Shown here: in pieces, positions 1 to 8,759 of the stretch
Layout: the number at the start of each line of letters is the position of its first letter
How positions within the stretch are numbered: position 1 is the stretch's first letter
The notes under the pieces: generated by a model
The model's database searches: none
What the model was told of the DNA's origin: nothing
Seen by the model: the letters and a program-made list of their open reading frames with translations, nothing else
Virus record (IMG/VR): IMGVR_UViG_3300021376_002614
Span: 1 to 48,537 of that record
Reading direction: 5' to 3' (one strand)
Source: a virus
DNA length: 48,537 nt
Position numbers and translations under genes: made by a program

Positions 1-1041
1 TTTATAAGTGCTGTAAATGCAAATTTTAATAATTTAGTAAAGTTTAGTGATGCTGGTTTTCATGTAGGAGCAGATGAGGATCTGGCTGTTTACATAGATG
101 GTGGAACAGTCCCTACTGTTAAGAATAGAGTAAGTGATCTAATTAGATTTCAAACTACATTTAATGGATCTAAATTTCCGATGGAATTAAGTGGAAGTGA
201 CATTCTTCCTGGCTATGATCCTTCGGGTGCTCCTACGACCGGTGTTAACAATATAGGATCTTCTTCACGAAAATTTAATATTGTCGATGCTAACTCATTT
301 ACAGGTAATGCAGCAGGAGCCAATACATTATTAGTAGGTACTGCTTACAGGTCTTCAGCTGTTACAGCTACAGCCGATACAATTGTAGCAAGAGATGCTA
401 ATGGTGATATTTACTCAACTGTATTCAGGGGGAAAGCTACAGAAGCCAATACATTATTAGTAGGTACTGCTTACAGGTCTTCAGCAGTTGCAGCTACAGC
501 CGATACAATTGTAGCAAGAGATGCTAGTGGTAATTTTAGTGCAAACGTGATAACTGCTAACCTAACAGGGAATGTAATAGGCACAAGTGTACAATGTACA
601 ACATTGACAACAGGAGCGTCAGGCACGGCAGGCACAATTACAGGTGATTGGTCTTTAGGTGCAGGAAGTAAATTACGAGCAACCTATGCTGACTTAGCTG
701 AAAAATATCTTGCAGATGCAGAATACGACGTAGGAACTGTGTTAAAAGTAGGCGGTGAAAAAGAAGTTACTGCTAGTACATGGGGATCTCGTGCAATTGG
801 TGTAGTTAGCGCAAATCCTGCATTTATAATGAATACAGAGTTAGAAAACGGGACAGTTGTAGCATTAAAAGGTCGTGTGCCAGTTAAAGTAATAGGATTT
901 GTAAAAAAGGGAGATAGATTGATAGCTAGTAATAATGGTTGTGCAGTAATGGCAGGAAGTCATTCTTCAGATGTATTTGCTATATCATTAGAAACAAATG
1001 ATGATAATGGTGTTAAATTAGTTGAATGTATAGTGTTATAA
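1..1041 (+). CDS. Tail-fibre-like structural protein, 5' end outside window
   Basis: The reading frame is open from base 1, so the ATG at 181 is probably internal and the gene starts upstream of the window. The visible 346 codons are rich in Gly, Ala, Thr, Ser and Asn, as in phage fibre shafts. Two 42-residue repeats (EANTLLVGTAYRSSAV type) occupy roughly residues 106-180. The C-terminal ~120 residues, beginning at YADLAEKYLADAEYDVGTV, resemble the C-terminal domain of many phage tail-fibre proteins, where it may act in trimer maturation; an autoproteolytic role is possible but I cannot show it. The next gene lies 18 bases downstream and also looks virion-related. Tail-fibre assignment is inferred from composition, repeats and this C-terminal module. 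Confidence 0.75.
   Translation, partial: FISAVNANFNNLVKFSDAGFHVGADEDLAVYIDGGTVPTVKNRVSDLIRFQTTFNGSKFPMELSGSDILPGYDPSGAPTTGVNNIGSSSRKFNIVDANSFTGNAAGANTLLVGTAYRSSAVTATADTIVARDANGDIYSTVFRGKATEANTLLVGTAYRSSAVAATADTIVARDASGNFSANVITANLTGNVIGTSVQCTTLTTGASGTAGTITGDWSLGAGSKLRATYADLAEKYLADAEYDVGTVLKVGGEKEVTASTWGSRAIGVVSANPAFIMNTELENGTVVALKGRVPVKVIGFVKKGDRLIASNNGCAVMAGSHSSDVFAISLETNDDNGVKLVECIVL
319..534 (+). repeat. Two-copy in-frame 126-base repeat in the fibre gene
   Basis: Copy 1 begins at 319 and copy 2 at 445, an offset of 126 bases or 42 codons. The first 41 bases of each copy are identical, and most of the next 50 also match. The encoded unit runs from ANTLLVGTAYRSSAV to TADTIVARDA. Such units typically lengthen a fibre shaft by duplication. 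Confidence 0.85.
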
Positions 1042-1059
1042 ATAGCTTAAGGAAAAATA

Positions 1060-1956
1060 ATGCCAATCGGTCAAGGAAATCTAATATCAGCAGCTGACTA
1101 TAATGCTATTCAAACAGTAGTTGCTGGGGTCTTGGGAGGCATCGCGAGCGGGTCTCCTGATGCAACTTATGGATACGGTCAAACGCCAGCAAGTGCTCAA
1201 GTAGCTGCTGGGAATACTGTAGCTGCTAGTCATCTAATAAATCTTAAAAGTGATTTAGATAAAATTTCTACACATCAAACTAATGCTGCAAGCTCTGCAC
1301 CAACGATATCGTCTGGAGGCATTATATTGGCATCAAATTGGACAACTTATTCAACTCAAGCTTCAAATTTACAATCAACAAGATTCAATGCCAGTGCTGC
1401 ACAAATGTCCCTAACAGATAAAATAAGTCCAACATTTACAAATTGGAACGGCACAAGAACACATATAGTAAGTGTGGGTTTTGCTAGTAATAATGCTGCT
1501 AGACATTTCTTTAATGCAGGCGGCGAAATAAGGATTTCCCCTAGTCAGTCGGGGTATACTAGTAGCACTACTAAAGGAGGACGCTGGTATGCACTTTTTA
1601 ATAGTTTTGCAAATCTAGTAAAATTTAATTACACCAGCACCACTGCCAGTGGAGGCACTGGATCTAATATTGGTTGGTATGATATGACCTCATCAAATCA
1701 ACAAATTTTTACAGCAATTGATACAGGGACATATTCTGGTAATGATATAACAATTTTTGCTAGATGTGATGTAGCTAATAATAGCGGCGGAACTGCTTCG
1801 ACATTAACACTTACTATTCAATTTAATGACGATGGTGCTTCAGGGAATATTGATGAAAACGTAGATGGAACTACTACTAGCAAAATAAGTACATTTAGAG
1901 CTAACGGCGTAATATCTGTTGGCGATCCGAACGTAACAACTATATCAGGCCCATAA
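1060..1956 (+). CDS. Probable virion-associated protein, tail region
   Basis: 298 residues. The start is supported by an AAGGAAAA ribosome-binding site ahead of ATG. The N-terminal part (MPIGQGNLISAADYNAIQ, then a Gly/Ala-rich stretch) is followed by a helical segment and a Ser/Thr/Asn/Gly-rich beta-type C-terminal region ending GVISVGDPNVTTISGP. There is no signal peptide, membrane span or enzymatic motif. Similar low-complexity proteins lie beside fibre genes in marine myoviruses, so an adhesin or fibre-accessory role is likely from position and composition. I cannot place it in a named family. Confidence 0.6.
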   Translation: MPIGQGNLISAADYNAIQTVVAGVLGGIASGSPDATYGYGQTPASAQVAAGNTVAASHLINLKSDLDKISTHQTNAASSAPTISSGGIILASNWTTYSTQASNLQSTRFNASAAQMSLTDKISPTFTNWNGTRTHIVSVGFASNNAARHFFNAGGEIRISPSQSGYTSSTTKGGRWYALFNSFANLVKFNYTSTTASGGTGSNIGWYDMTSSNQQIFTAIDTGTYSGNDITIFARCDVANNSGGTASTLTLTIQFNDDGASGNIDENVDGTTTSKISTFRANGVISVGDPNVTTISGP

Positions 1957-2008
1957 ATTTTTCTTTATTATCTCTGAATAGATAATTAAATTAGCTATTG
2001 GAGGTTTT

Positions 2009-2356
2009 ATGGACGAACGTCTAGAAAAGGCATTAGAGTTTGCCAATTTTATGGTTACACTCAATAATCAAAAAAGAAGCCTTAAAGAAAAATATCGAAG
2101 CGATTGTGTTTATTATCAAAGTGGTGGTACATTTACAATTACTAAAGAATTAATTACTTTTGTTAAAGCGTTAGTTGATTTGGAAAATACTACTGACGTT
2201 GTTGTGATTGATGATAATGAGTTACCGATTCGTGTAAGTGATTTAAATCAATTTTTGTCAGATATTATAGATCAATATTTTCTAGCAAGTAATAGTTATT
2301 ATCTAGAATATCAAAATTTAAAAAAGAATAGATCAGTAGAGGCGCTGGTTAAATGA
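2009..2356 (+). CDS. Small hypothetical protein
   Basis: 115 residues behind a strong GGAGG ribosome-binding site. It is mostly helical and charged, with an internal segment (TDVVVIDDNELPIRVSDLN) that looks like a short beta-alpha unit. I recognise no family. Its stop overlaps the next start by 4 bases (ATGA), so it is translationally coupled to the glycosyltransferase-like gene. It opens the coupled chain that runs to 14686. Its size and place suggest a small phage accessory or chaperone-like protein, but no function can be assigned. Confidence 0.6.
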   Translation: MDERLEKALEFANFMVTLNNQKRSLKEKYRSDCVYYQSGGTFTITKELITFVKALVDLENTTDVVVIDDNELPIRVSDLNQFLSDIIDQYFLASNSYYLEYQNLKKNRSVEALVK

Positions 2357-4002
2357 GCCAAGGGGTGCTGATTTACGCTCTTAATAATGAGCAGCTTGAT
2401 TATGTAGAGCTAGCTTTAAATTCTGCTCGATTAGTTAAACAACATCTAGGTAAAGAAGTTGCCCTTGTTACCGATAGTTACGATTGGATGAAACATCAAT
2501 ATCCAAACTATAAAGATTTTGTTGATATAGTAATTAAGGTAGTATATGAATCAAATATATCTAATTGGACTCCATACTATGAATTTGCAGTCGGTGACAA
2601 GGTGTATTATAACAATAGCATATGGGTTAAAAAATTTCCAGGGCCAGAAACTTTAAACTTAATCACAGGTGAAGAAATTAGTAGTGAGGATCTTAATCAT
2701 AATTTAGATAATTATTCAAGGGTTTATCAAGGCATTGATATAGATAAGTGGTATCCTAATTTACCTTATCTTGCTGGCCAACATGTCTGGTATGATGATG
2801 TTTTATATAGATGTGAAGTTGGATACATTGAGGATGATAAATTTTCTAAAGACAAATATACTGTATTATTAGAAAATGTTAAAGATTTATCTAATGCTAA
2901 TTTAAAAAGAATTGAGACAGGCGATATAGTTTTGCATGAACGATCTTTATGGCAGTCTAAACTTACCTATGGTTTAGAAATTGATCAAATCATTGCTAGT
3001 TATAATACTGATAATTTAAGTCGTGTTTATCAAGGCATTGATATAGATAAGTGGTATCCTAATTTACCTTATCTTGCTGGCCAACATGTCTGGTATAAAA
3101 ACACGTTATATCGATGCAAAGAAGATTATCAAGAAAGCAATGAGTTTGATAATTCAAAATATGTTATTTTACTAGAAAATGTTAAGGATCTAATTAAAAT
3201 TAATATTTTTAATAAAGGTGACGTTTTACTTTTTAATAGAGTACTATGGCAAGCTAATACAGATTATGATGATGCTAAAATCTATAAAGGTTATATTAGA
3301 AATGATCTTTGGGAAGATACTAAAGAACGAGAATTAGTTTATGACGCTTCTCCTCAATATCGCAGATATTTTGACGGTGCTATGACTCATAAACGGTTAA
3401 AATTTAAAAATGATATCAGAGTTAAAAGTTTTGAATTAAGTCCGTTCGATAAAACTCTAGTGATTGATTGTGATTATTTGATAAACAATAGCTTATTAAA
3501 TTATTGTTGGAAACAAGAGCATGATTTTTTAATAAGCAAAGAGGGTGTAGATCTATGTGGATTTAGGTATGATCCAAGGTTACATAGTTTAAGTGACAAA
3601 TCTATCGATTTTTATTGGGCTACTGTATTTTATTTTGAAAAAAATTCTAATACAGAAACTTTTTTTAATTTGTTAGGGCATATACAAGATAATTACAATT
3701 ATTATAGATATGTCTATCAAATTCAACATAGTCTTTATCGTAATGATTATGCTTTTAGCATAGCAATTCATATAATGAATGGTTATCAAAAAGGATTATG
3801 GACACATAATCTTCCAGGAATGCTGTATTATACAATAGATAAGGACGTATTGTTAAAGCATAATGATACTACTTTAACATTTTTAGTTGAAAAAGAAAAA
3901 TATAAAGGAGAATATACCTTTATGAAGACTAAAGATATTAGTGTTCATGTTATGAATAAATTTAGTGTTTCTAGAGTAATTAGAGAAAATATTAATGAAT
4001 AA
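2353..4002 (+). CDS. GT8-like glycosyltransferase split by carbohydrate-binding-like repeats
   Basis: 549 residues. Residues 1-62 (GVLIYALNNEQLDYVELA, then VALVTDS) match the first Rossmann half of the neighbouring GT8-like protein at 3995. From about residue 330 the transferase fold resumes (SPQYRRYFDG), with a DxD-type metal and nucleotide-sugar motif VIDCDYL near 370. Between them, residues ~71-325 hold about five W..Y..G..V.Y..x.Y/W units, alternating in two types, that resemble CBM5/12-like chitin or carbohydrate-binding modules. Two of these units are nearly identical. The protein would transfer a sugar in the host cytoplasm; the repeats could bind the acceptor glycan. The transferase family is fairly clear, the repeat assignment is by pattern only, and the acceptor is unknown. 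Confidence 0.7.
   Translation: MSQGVLIYALNNEQLDYVELALNSARLVKQHLGKEVALVTDSYDWMKHQYPNYKDFVDIVIKVVYESNISNWTPYYEFAVGDKVYYNNSIWVKKFPGPETLNLITGEEISSEDLNHNLDNYSRVYQGIDIDKWYPNLPYLAGQHVWYDDVLYRCEVGYIEDDKFSKDKYTVLLENVKDLSNANLKRIETGDIVLHERSLWQSKLTYGLEIDQIIASYNTDNLSRVYQGIDIDKWYPNLPYLAGQHVWYKNTLYRCKEDYQESNEFDNSKYVILLENVKDLIKINIFNKGDVLLFNRVLWQANTDYDDAKIYKGYIRNDLWEDTKERELVYDASPQYRRYFDGAMTHKRLKFKNDIRVKSFELSPFDKTLVIDCDYLINNSLLNYCWKQEHDFLISKEGVDLCGFRYDPRLHSLSDKSIDFYWATVFYFEKNSNTETFFNLLGHIQDNYNYYRYVYQIQHSLYRNDYAFSIAIHIMNGYQKGLWTHNLPGMLYYTIDKDVLLKHNDTTLTFLVEKEKYKGEYTFMKTKDISVHVMNKFSVSRVIRENINE
2722..3096 (+). repeat. Exact 72-base direct repeat inside the glycosyltransferase gene
   Basis: Bases 2722-2793 and 3025-3096 are identical over 72 bases, offset by 303 bases (101 codons). 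They encode VYQGIDIDKWYPNLPYL and the following AGQHVWY. The flanking parts of the two ~100-residue units have diverged, so either selection or recent gene conversion keeps the core identical. Confidence 0.9.
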
Positions 4003-4840
4003 AGGTTATTTAATTTTTGCACAAGATGCTGCTATTAAAAAATACACTAAGTGTGCCTATGCATTAGCTTTAAGTATTAAAAAACAAATGTCTAATGCAA
4101 GCATTAGCATTGTTACTGATAATCAATTGCCTCAAAAATATAATTTAGTTTTTGATAATGTAATACCTGTTCCTTGGAGAGATTTCTCAAATACAGTTTC
4201 AACTACATATAAAACTGAAGACAGATGGAAGTTATATCATTGCAGCCCTTATGAAGAAACTTTTGTACTAGATGCAGATATGCTAGTTCTTTCAAATTTA
4301 GATCATTGGTGGCTCTATCTGGAAAAATATGATGTATTCGTAACCAGTACTGTTAAAGATTATAGATCTAATACGGTTACTGGACGCTATTATAGAAAAG
4401 CTTTTGATTCAAATAATTTACCTGATTTTTATTCAGGATTAATGTATTTTAAAAAGTCTGATTTTGCTAAAGAATTCTTTCAATGGGTAGAAGATATTAA
4501 TAATAACTGGCAGCTTTTTTATGGAGAGTTTGTTAGCCAAAATTACCCTAAGGTTCCTAGCATGGATGTATCTGTAAGTTTAGCAGCAAAAATTTTAAAT
4601 TGTGAAAATAATATATCGCATCAAGGTTCATTGGTAACATTTACACATATGAAATCTTATATTCAAGGTTGGGAAACAGCAACTGAGTCTTGGCAAGACT
4701 CAGTAGGATCCTACTTTAATCAAAATTGTGAATTAAAAATTGGTAATTATCAACAATACGGAGTTTTTCATTATACAGAATATAGTTTTTTAAATGACAT
4801 AATGATTAATCAGTTAGAAAAAAGTTTAGGAATAAGTTAA
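3995..4840 (+). CDS. GT8-like glycosyltransferase
   Basis: 281 residues, starting 8 bases inside the previous gene. It begins MNKGYLIFAQDAAIKKYTKC and has the beta strand SIVTDNQLP and the motif FVLDADMLVLSNLDHWW near residue 90, a DxD motif typical of GT-A retaining transferases (GT8 and related). Later features include SGLMYFKKSD and the His-containing THMKSYIQGW, in the usual positions of acceptor and metal-binding elements. It is a simpler paralogue of the upstream interrupted enzyme. Likely role: transfer of a sugar from a nucleotide donor in the cytoplasm. The acceptor could be a fibre protein, a host glycan or a small molecule. Confidence 0.75.
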   Translation: MNKGYLIFAQDAAIKKYTKCAYALALSIKKQMSNASISIVTDNQLPQKYNLVFDNVIPVPWRDFSNTVSTTYKTEDRWKLYHCSPYEETFVLDADMLVLSNLDHWWLYLEKYDVFVTSTVKDYRSNTVTGRYYRKAFDSNNLPDFYSGLMYFKKSDFAKEFFQWVEDINNNWQLFYGEFVSQNYPKVPSMDVSVSLAAKILNCENNISHQGSLVTFTHMKSYIQGWETATESWQDSVGSYFNQNCELKIGNYQQYGVFHYTEYSFLNDIMINQLEKSLGIS

Positions 4841-5499
4841 TGCTACAAGTTGAATGGGATATTACTGATGAAGAACTTGAAAAATTTAATTCGAGAAATT
4901 CTGTTATCGACGAATTTAGGCATGTGTATTATGATACAGATACAGGTATAATTAAAAGTATCTCAAATGGTCAAGAACTAAACATGCCTTATGTATTAGT
5001 ACACTTTAATCAAGTAAAAGATATATTAGAAGGCAAGGATCATGTTGAAAATTATAAAATAATTTTCTCTCCAGATGATAAAGATTTTGTTTTTATTAAA
5101 AAAGATGACGAAGAAGACACATTCCAAAGCATTGATGAAATAATTTTCCAATTACCTGCTATTGTAGATACCTCTTATCCTTTACAATATGATCCTTTTA
5201 ATGATATAACCATTGTCCAAGATTATACTGAAACGTGCTGGAAAATTTATATGAATGGGTCACTGGCTATTAGTCTTAAATCAAAGCATTTGTATTTTGA
5301 TAAAGAATTTCATTTTTATATTACAGCCTATAATGATCCTAATATTTTATACAAAACTATGATGATTCCTATTAAAGACCTAGTAGATAACTTTTATCAT
5401 ATTATGCCCTTTGATTCTATAGATTATAATGAAACTAAGGTTAGCATATTTACTAGAAAAATTTTTACTAAGTATCAGTATATTAAGACCAAGCTGTGA
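4840..5499 (+). CDS. Hypothetical protein in the modification operon
   Basis: 219 residues. ATG overlaps the previous stop by one base (TAATG), implying translational coupling. The sequence is acidic and beta-rich (VEWDITDEELEKF; VQDYTETCWKIYMNGSLAIS; FHFYITAYNDPN), without transmembrane segments or a recognised motif. The alternating strands suggest a beta-sandwich or binding domain. Its position between glycosyltransferase-like genes suggests a role with them, for example as an acceptor or accessory protein. I do not recognise the family. Confidence 0.6.
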   Translation: MLQVEWDITDEELEKFNSRNSVIDEFRHVYYDTDTGIIKSISNGQELNMPYVLVHFNQVKDILEGKDHVENYKIIFSPDDKDFVFIKKDDEEDTFQSIDEIIFQLPAIVDTSYPLQYDPFNDITIVQDYTETCWKIYMNGSLAISLKSKHLYFDKEFHFYITAYNDPNILYKTMMIPIKDLVDNFYHIMPFDSIDYNETKVSIFTRKIFTKYQYIKTKL

Positions 5500-6410
5500 A
5501 TAAACTTTTTAGACCAATTGACTATGATATTATCTATCTCAGTTATGATGAACCAAATGCTGAAAAAAATTATGCAGACTTATTAACTAAAGTGCCATGG
5601 GCCAAACGTGTCCATGGTGTTAAAGGTAGCGATGCTGCTCATAAAGCTTGCGCAAAATTAAGTGAAACACCTAGATTCACCACAGTAGATGGTGATAATA
5701 TTATAAAAGAAAGTTTCTTAAATGTAGAAATAGATATAAACAAATATCCTACTTTAGAAAACAGTGTTATCAGTTGGAGCGGATACAATGTAATAAACGG
5801 TCTAATGTACGGTAATGGTGGGTTAAAATGTTGGACTGTAGATTTTGTAATGAATATGCGTACACATGAAAATAGTGATCCGTCTGATAAAGTAGGCCAA
5901 GTAGATTTTTGTTGGGATAATAAGTATATACAGATGAATGACTGTTATAGTGATGTATATAACAATGCTACTCCTTTTCAGGCATGGCGTGCCGGATTTC
6001 GTGAAGGTGTTAAAATGAGTCTAGACAGAGGTGCCAAGCTAACAAAAGTAAGTGTAAAAGAAGGAGTACATTGGAAAAATCTTCATAGGTTATTAATTTG
6101 GTGTAATATTGGTACTGATGTTGCTAATGGTATATGGGCAATGTTGGGAGCAAGGCAGGGTTGTTATATGACTAATCTAACTGATTGGGATTATCGTAAT
6201 GTCAGAGATTTTGATTACTTAACTAATTATTGGAAAGAAAACGTAGAAGGTGCAGATTTTACAATAGTAAATTCTAGATTATCTTTTTATGAATCCGAAT
6301 TAAGAAATAATTTAGAATTGGATATAGTTACTTTTGATAGCAATCAATCAAAATTTTTTAAAAAGGTTTATCGAACTCATAATAGAGTAGATTTAATAGA
6401 AAATGACTGA
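5496..6410 (+). CDS. Putative GT-A-like transferase with DGD motif
   Basis: 304 residues. The start is GTG, overlapping the previous stop (GTGA). The N-terminus (DIIYLSYDEPNAEKNYADL, then AKRVHGVKGSDAAHKAC) and the motif TTVDGDN near residue 68 closely parallel the protein at 23066 (VIFISNSEPNADQNW, KRINGITG, WVVDGDA). The DGD is a probable DxD metal/nucleotide-sugar site. Both also share a YGNGGLK / YGYGGVK segment. A glycosyltransferase role is inferred from the DxD-type motif and from neighbours on both sides; no acceptor is evident. Confidence 0.6.
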   Translation: MNKLFRPIDYDIIYLSYDEPNAEKNYADLLTKVPWAKRVHGVKGSDAAHKACAKLSETPRFTTVDGDNIIKESFLNVEIDINKYPTLENSVISWSGYNVINGLMYGNGGLKCWTVDFVMNMRTHENSDPSDKVGQVDFCWDNKYIQMNDCYSDVYNNATPFQAWRAGFREGVKMSLDRGAKLTKVSVKEGVHWKNLHRLLIWCNIGTDVANGIWAMLGARQGCYMTNLTDWDYRNVRDFDYLTNYWKENVEGADFTIVNSRLSFYESELRNNLELDIVTFDSNQSKFFKKVYRTHNRVDLIEND

Positions 6411-7362
6411 GCAATATAATTATATAAAATTAGAACATTCTAATCCTTCCCACAACGACTGGTTTGTTGTAAATTGGTGTCTAGGTAATACTTGTAATTA
6501 TGAGTGTAGTTATTGTCCAGCTGCTCTACACGATGGTAGTAAGCGTTGGCCCGACCCACAAGTTATAAAAAAATTTATAACTAGAGTAAAAAATCATTAC
6601 TTTCACAAAAATATATATTTTGAATTTACTGGCGGCGAAGTTACACTTTACAAAAACTTTATTGAAATCTGTCAATTTTGTACAGAAATGGAAATTAAAG
6701 TTGGCCTTATTAGCAATGGTTCTAGAACCATAAGATGGTGGGAAGAAAATAAACAATATTTTGATCATGTTTGTTTAAGTTATCATCCAGAGTTCGCTGA
6801 CGAAGAACATTTTTTAAATGTAATTAGAGTTTTACACAATGATGTTAGAACTCATGTGAATATAATGATGAGTCCAGAAAAATTTGATAACTGTTATGCA
6901 TTTGCTAACAAGGTTAAAAATTTAGGAAATTTATCTATTGCACTACAGCCTTTAATACATGATTTTGGTGAAGTTTTGTTTGATTATAATGATTTCCAGA
7001 GAAAGCTTTTTACTAAACAACACGAATTAATAACTAGGCATATAAAATTTACCAAGAGTTTTGATTATTATAGAGGCGCAATGAAAATGGTAACCGCTGA
7101 TGGACAGTCAGTAGTTTCAAGCGCTCATAGATTTATTAGCGATAAAGCAAATGACTGGAGTGGATGGAGATGTTATGCCGGTATAGAACAATTGATTGTA
7201 GATATGGATGGCTCTATATTTAGAGGATGGTGCAAAGAAGGTGGGAAGATAGGGCACATAGAAGATGCTAACTTAGGCTTACCAGTTGATCCAGTAGTTT
7301 GTACTAAAAAAATGTGTCATTGTAATTTTGATATAATGAGCACCAAGGAAAAGGTTCAATGA
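6403..7362 (+). CDS. Radical SAM enzyme with C-terminal twitch/SPASM-like domain
   Basis: 319 residues, overlapping the previous gene by 8 bases. The radical SAM core begins near residue 25 with the 4Fe-4S motif CNYECSYC (C31, C35, C38) and the SAM-binding TGGEVTLY. The C-terminal domain carries cysteines at about 257, 277, 300, 305 and 307 around GWRCYAG, VDMDGSIFRGWC and CTKKMCHC, a layout for an auxiliary iron-sulfur cluster. Such enzymes use 5'-deoxyadenosyl radicals to modify peptides, sugars or small molecules. Its twitch-like domain is nearly superimposable on the N-terminal domain of the protein at 21975. Substrate unknown. Confidence 0.85.
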   Translation: MTEQYNYIKLEHSNPSHNDWFVVNWCLGNTCNYECSYCPAALHDGSKRWPDPQVIKKFITRVKNHYFHKNIYFEFTGGEVTLYKNFIEICQFCTEMEIKVGLISNGSRTIRWWEENKQYFDHVCLSYHPEFADEEHFLNVIRVLHNDVRTHVNIMMSPEKFDNCYAFANKVKNLGNLSIALQPLIHDFGEVLFDYNDFQRKLFTKQHELITRHIKFTKSFDYYRGAMKMVTADGQSVVSSAHRFISDKANDWSGWRCYAGIEQLIVDMDGSIFRGWCKEGGKIGHIEDANLGLPVDPVVCTKKMCHCNFDIMSTKEKVQ

Positions 7363-8759
7363 AACAAAAGATAATTCCCATTGTGGACACAAATAACATG
7401 ACTGATCCATTTAACACTATTTGTGATTTAAAATGGAATTATCCTATATTTCATATGGAACGTGGTGAGTTTAGAAGTTGCTGTAGAACTCCTAGCAAAC
7501 CAATCTCAGATGATTTAATAGATAAGTTAGGAACAGATGCTTTTTTAAATAACCCTCAAATGCTACAGTCTCGTCTAGATCTTGTGCAAGGCAGAAGGCA
7601 TGACGATTGCAAAAGCTGTTGGGGCTTAGAAGATACTGGAATGAGTAGCCCTCGACACGATCCCGATAAGTTTTGGTATCAATTACAAAAGATCAAAGTT
7701 ATTTCTGACAATCAATCATATTCAGATGACGCCTTAAGATTAGAAATGTCAAAGATTGATTCTCCTAGTCACAGAGCATTAAAAAGTGATTTCCCTTATA
7801 TGCTTGAAGTGAGCCTTGGTAATACTTGTGATATGAAATGTATGTATTGTAATCACATTTATAGCACACAATGGGCTACTGAGCGTATAAAATATGGTGA
7901 AATTACTCAACAACAATACGACAGAGAGTTTCCTAAAGCTAGTGACAAGTTTGACGAATATTATTGGAAATGGTTTGATACAGTAAAACTTCAATTAGGA
8001 AGGATCGGAGCAATTGGTGGCGAACCTTTAATTATGCCTGAGTTTTATAAATTTATAGAAAAATCAATTGCAGCTATTGAGCCTATAAAGAATAATAGAA
8101 AAAAGAAGATGACTTTCTGGATAGTTACTAATCTTAATACACCTCCTAATTATATTAATAAATTTTTAGAATATCTTCCAAAATTGACAGAGCATTTTGA
8201 TGTAGAAATACTAGGTAGTATGGAAGCTGTTGGTAAAAGAGCAGAATATATAAGGAATGGCCTAGATTGGGACAGATTCAATAACAATTTAGAGAAAATA
8301 TTAGGTAGCAAATATAACTTTGAATTTGGTTTTATTTCTAGTATAAATGCATTAAGTATTGCAACAACAATTGATTTTATTAAATTTACAGAGGAATTAT
8401 ATCAAAAATATAAAAGACCTGTGGCCTTAAAACAAGCTGTAGTAAATTATCCAAGCCATCAAAGCCCATTTATTTTAACTACTGATTTTGCCAAGTATAT
8501 TGATGATACAGTGGCATATATGCAACAAAGGGCAGATATTATGCCTGATGTTAGCGATTATTACGGTCGATGGGATCAGTACATACTGTTTTTACAAAAT
8601 TTAGCAAATAGTATAAGGAATAATAAACAAATACGAATTTCTGATAGGAAGAAGTTTGTTTCTTGGTTTAATACCTTTGATGAACGTAGAAAATTAAATT
8701 TTGTAGAAACTTTTCCTGAATACGAGAATTTTCATAACCTGTGTAAAACCTATGTTTAA
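7359..8759 (+). CDS. Radical SAM protein, N-terminal twitch type
   Basis: 466 residues, ATGA-coupled to the previous gene. An N-terminal Cys-rich region (FRSCCRTPSKP, then DDCKSCWGLEDTG) resembles the twitch auxiliary-cluster domain and precedes the core, as in the N-terminal-twitch radical SAM family. The core carries NTCDMKCMYC around residues 156-163 and GAIGGEPL as the SAM-binding GGE motif. A long C-terminal region (TIDFIKFTEELYQ to the end) completes a TIM-barrel-like fold. Its chemistry is presumably radical-based, with unknown substrate. It is one of four such paralogues in tandem. Confidence 0.85.
   Translation: MKQKIIPIVDTNNMTDPFNTICDLKWNYPIFHMERGEFRSCCRTPSKPISDDLIDKLGTDAFLNNPQMLQSRLDLVQGRRHDDCKSCWGLEDTGMSSPRHDPDKFWYQLQKIKVISDNQSYSDDALRLEMSKIDSPSHRALKSDFPYMLEVSLGNTCDMKCMYCNHIYSTQWATERIKYGEITQQQYDREFPKASDKFDEYYWKWFDTVKLQLGRIGAIGGEPLIMPEFYKFIEKSIAAIEPIKNNRKKKMTFWIVTNLNTPPNYINKFLEYLPKLTEHFDVEILGSMEAVGKRAEYIRNGLDWDRFNNNLEKILGSKYNFEFGFISSINALSIATTIDFIKFTEELYQKYKRPVALKQAVVNYPSHQSPFILTTDFAKYIDDTVAYMQQRADIMPDVSDYYGRWDQYILFLQNLANSIRNNKQIRISDRKKFVSWFNTFDERRKLNFVETFPEYENFHNLCKTYV

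Noticed and set aside
181-1041. ATG at 181 as the true start of the first gene
   Set aside because: The same frame is open without a stop from base 1, and the upstream residues read as continuous fibre-like protein, so the gene starts outside the window.
1957-2008. Terminator in the gap after the second structural gene
   Set aside because: Only a weak AT-only inverted repeat (TTATCT...AGATAA) is seen, without a GC stem.
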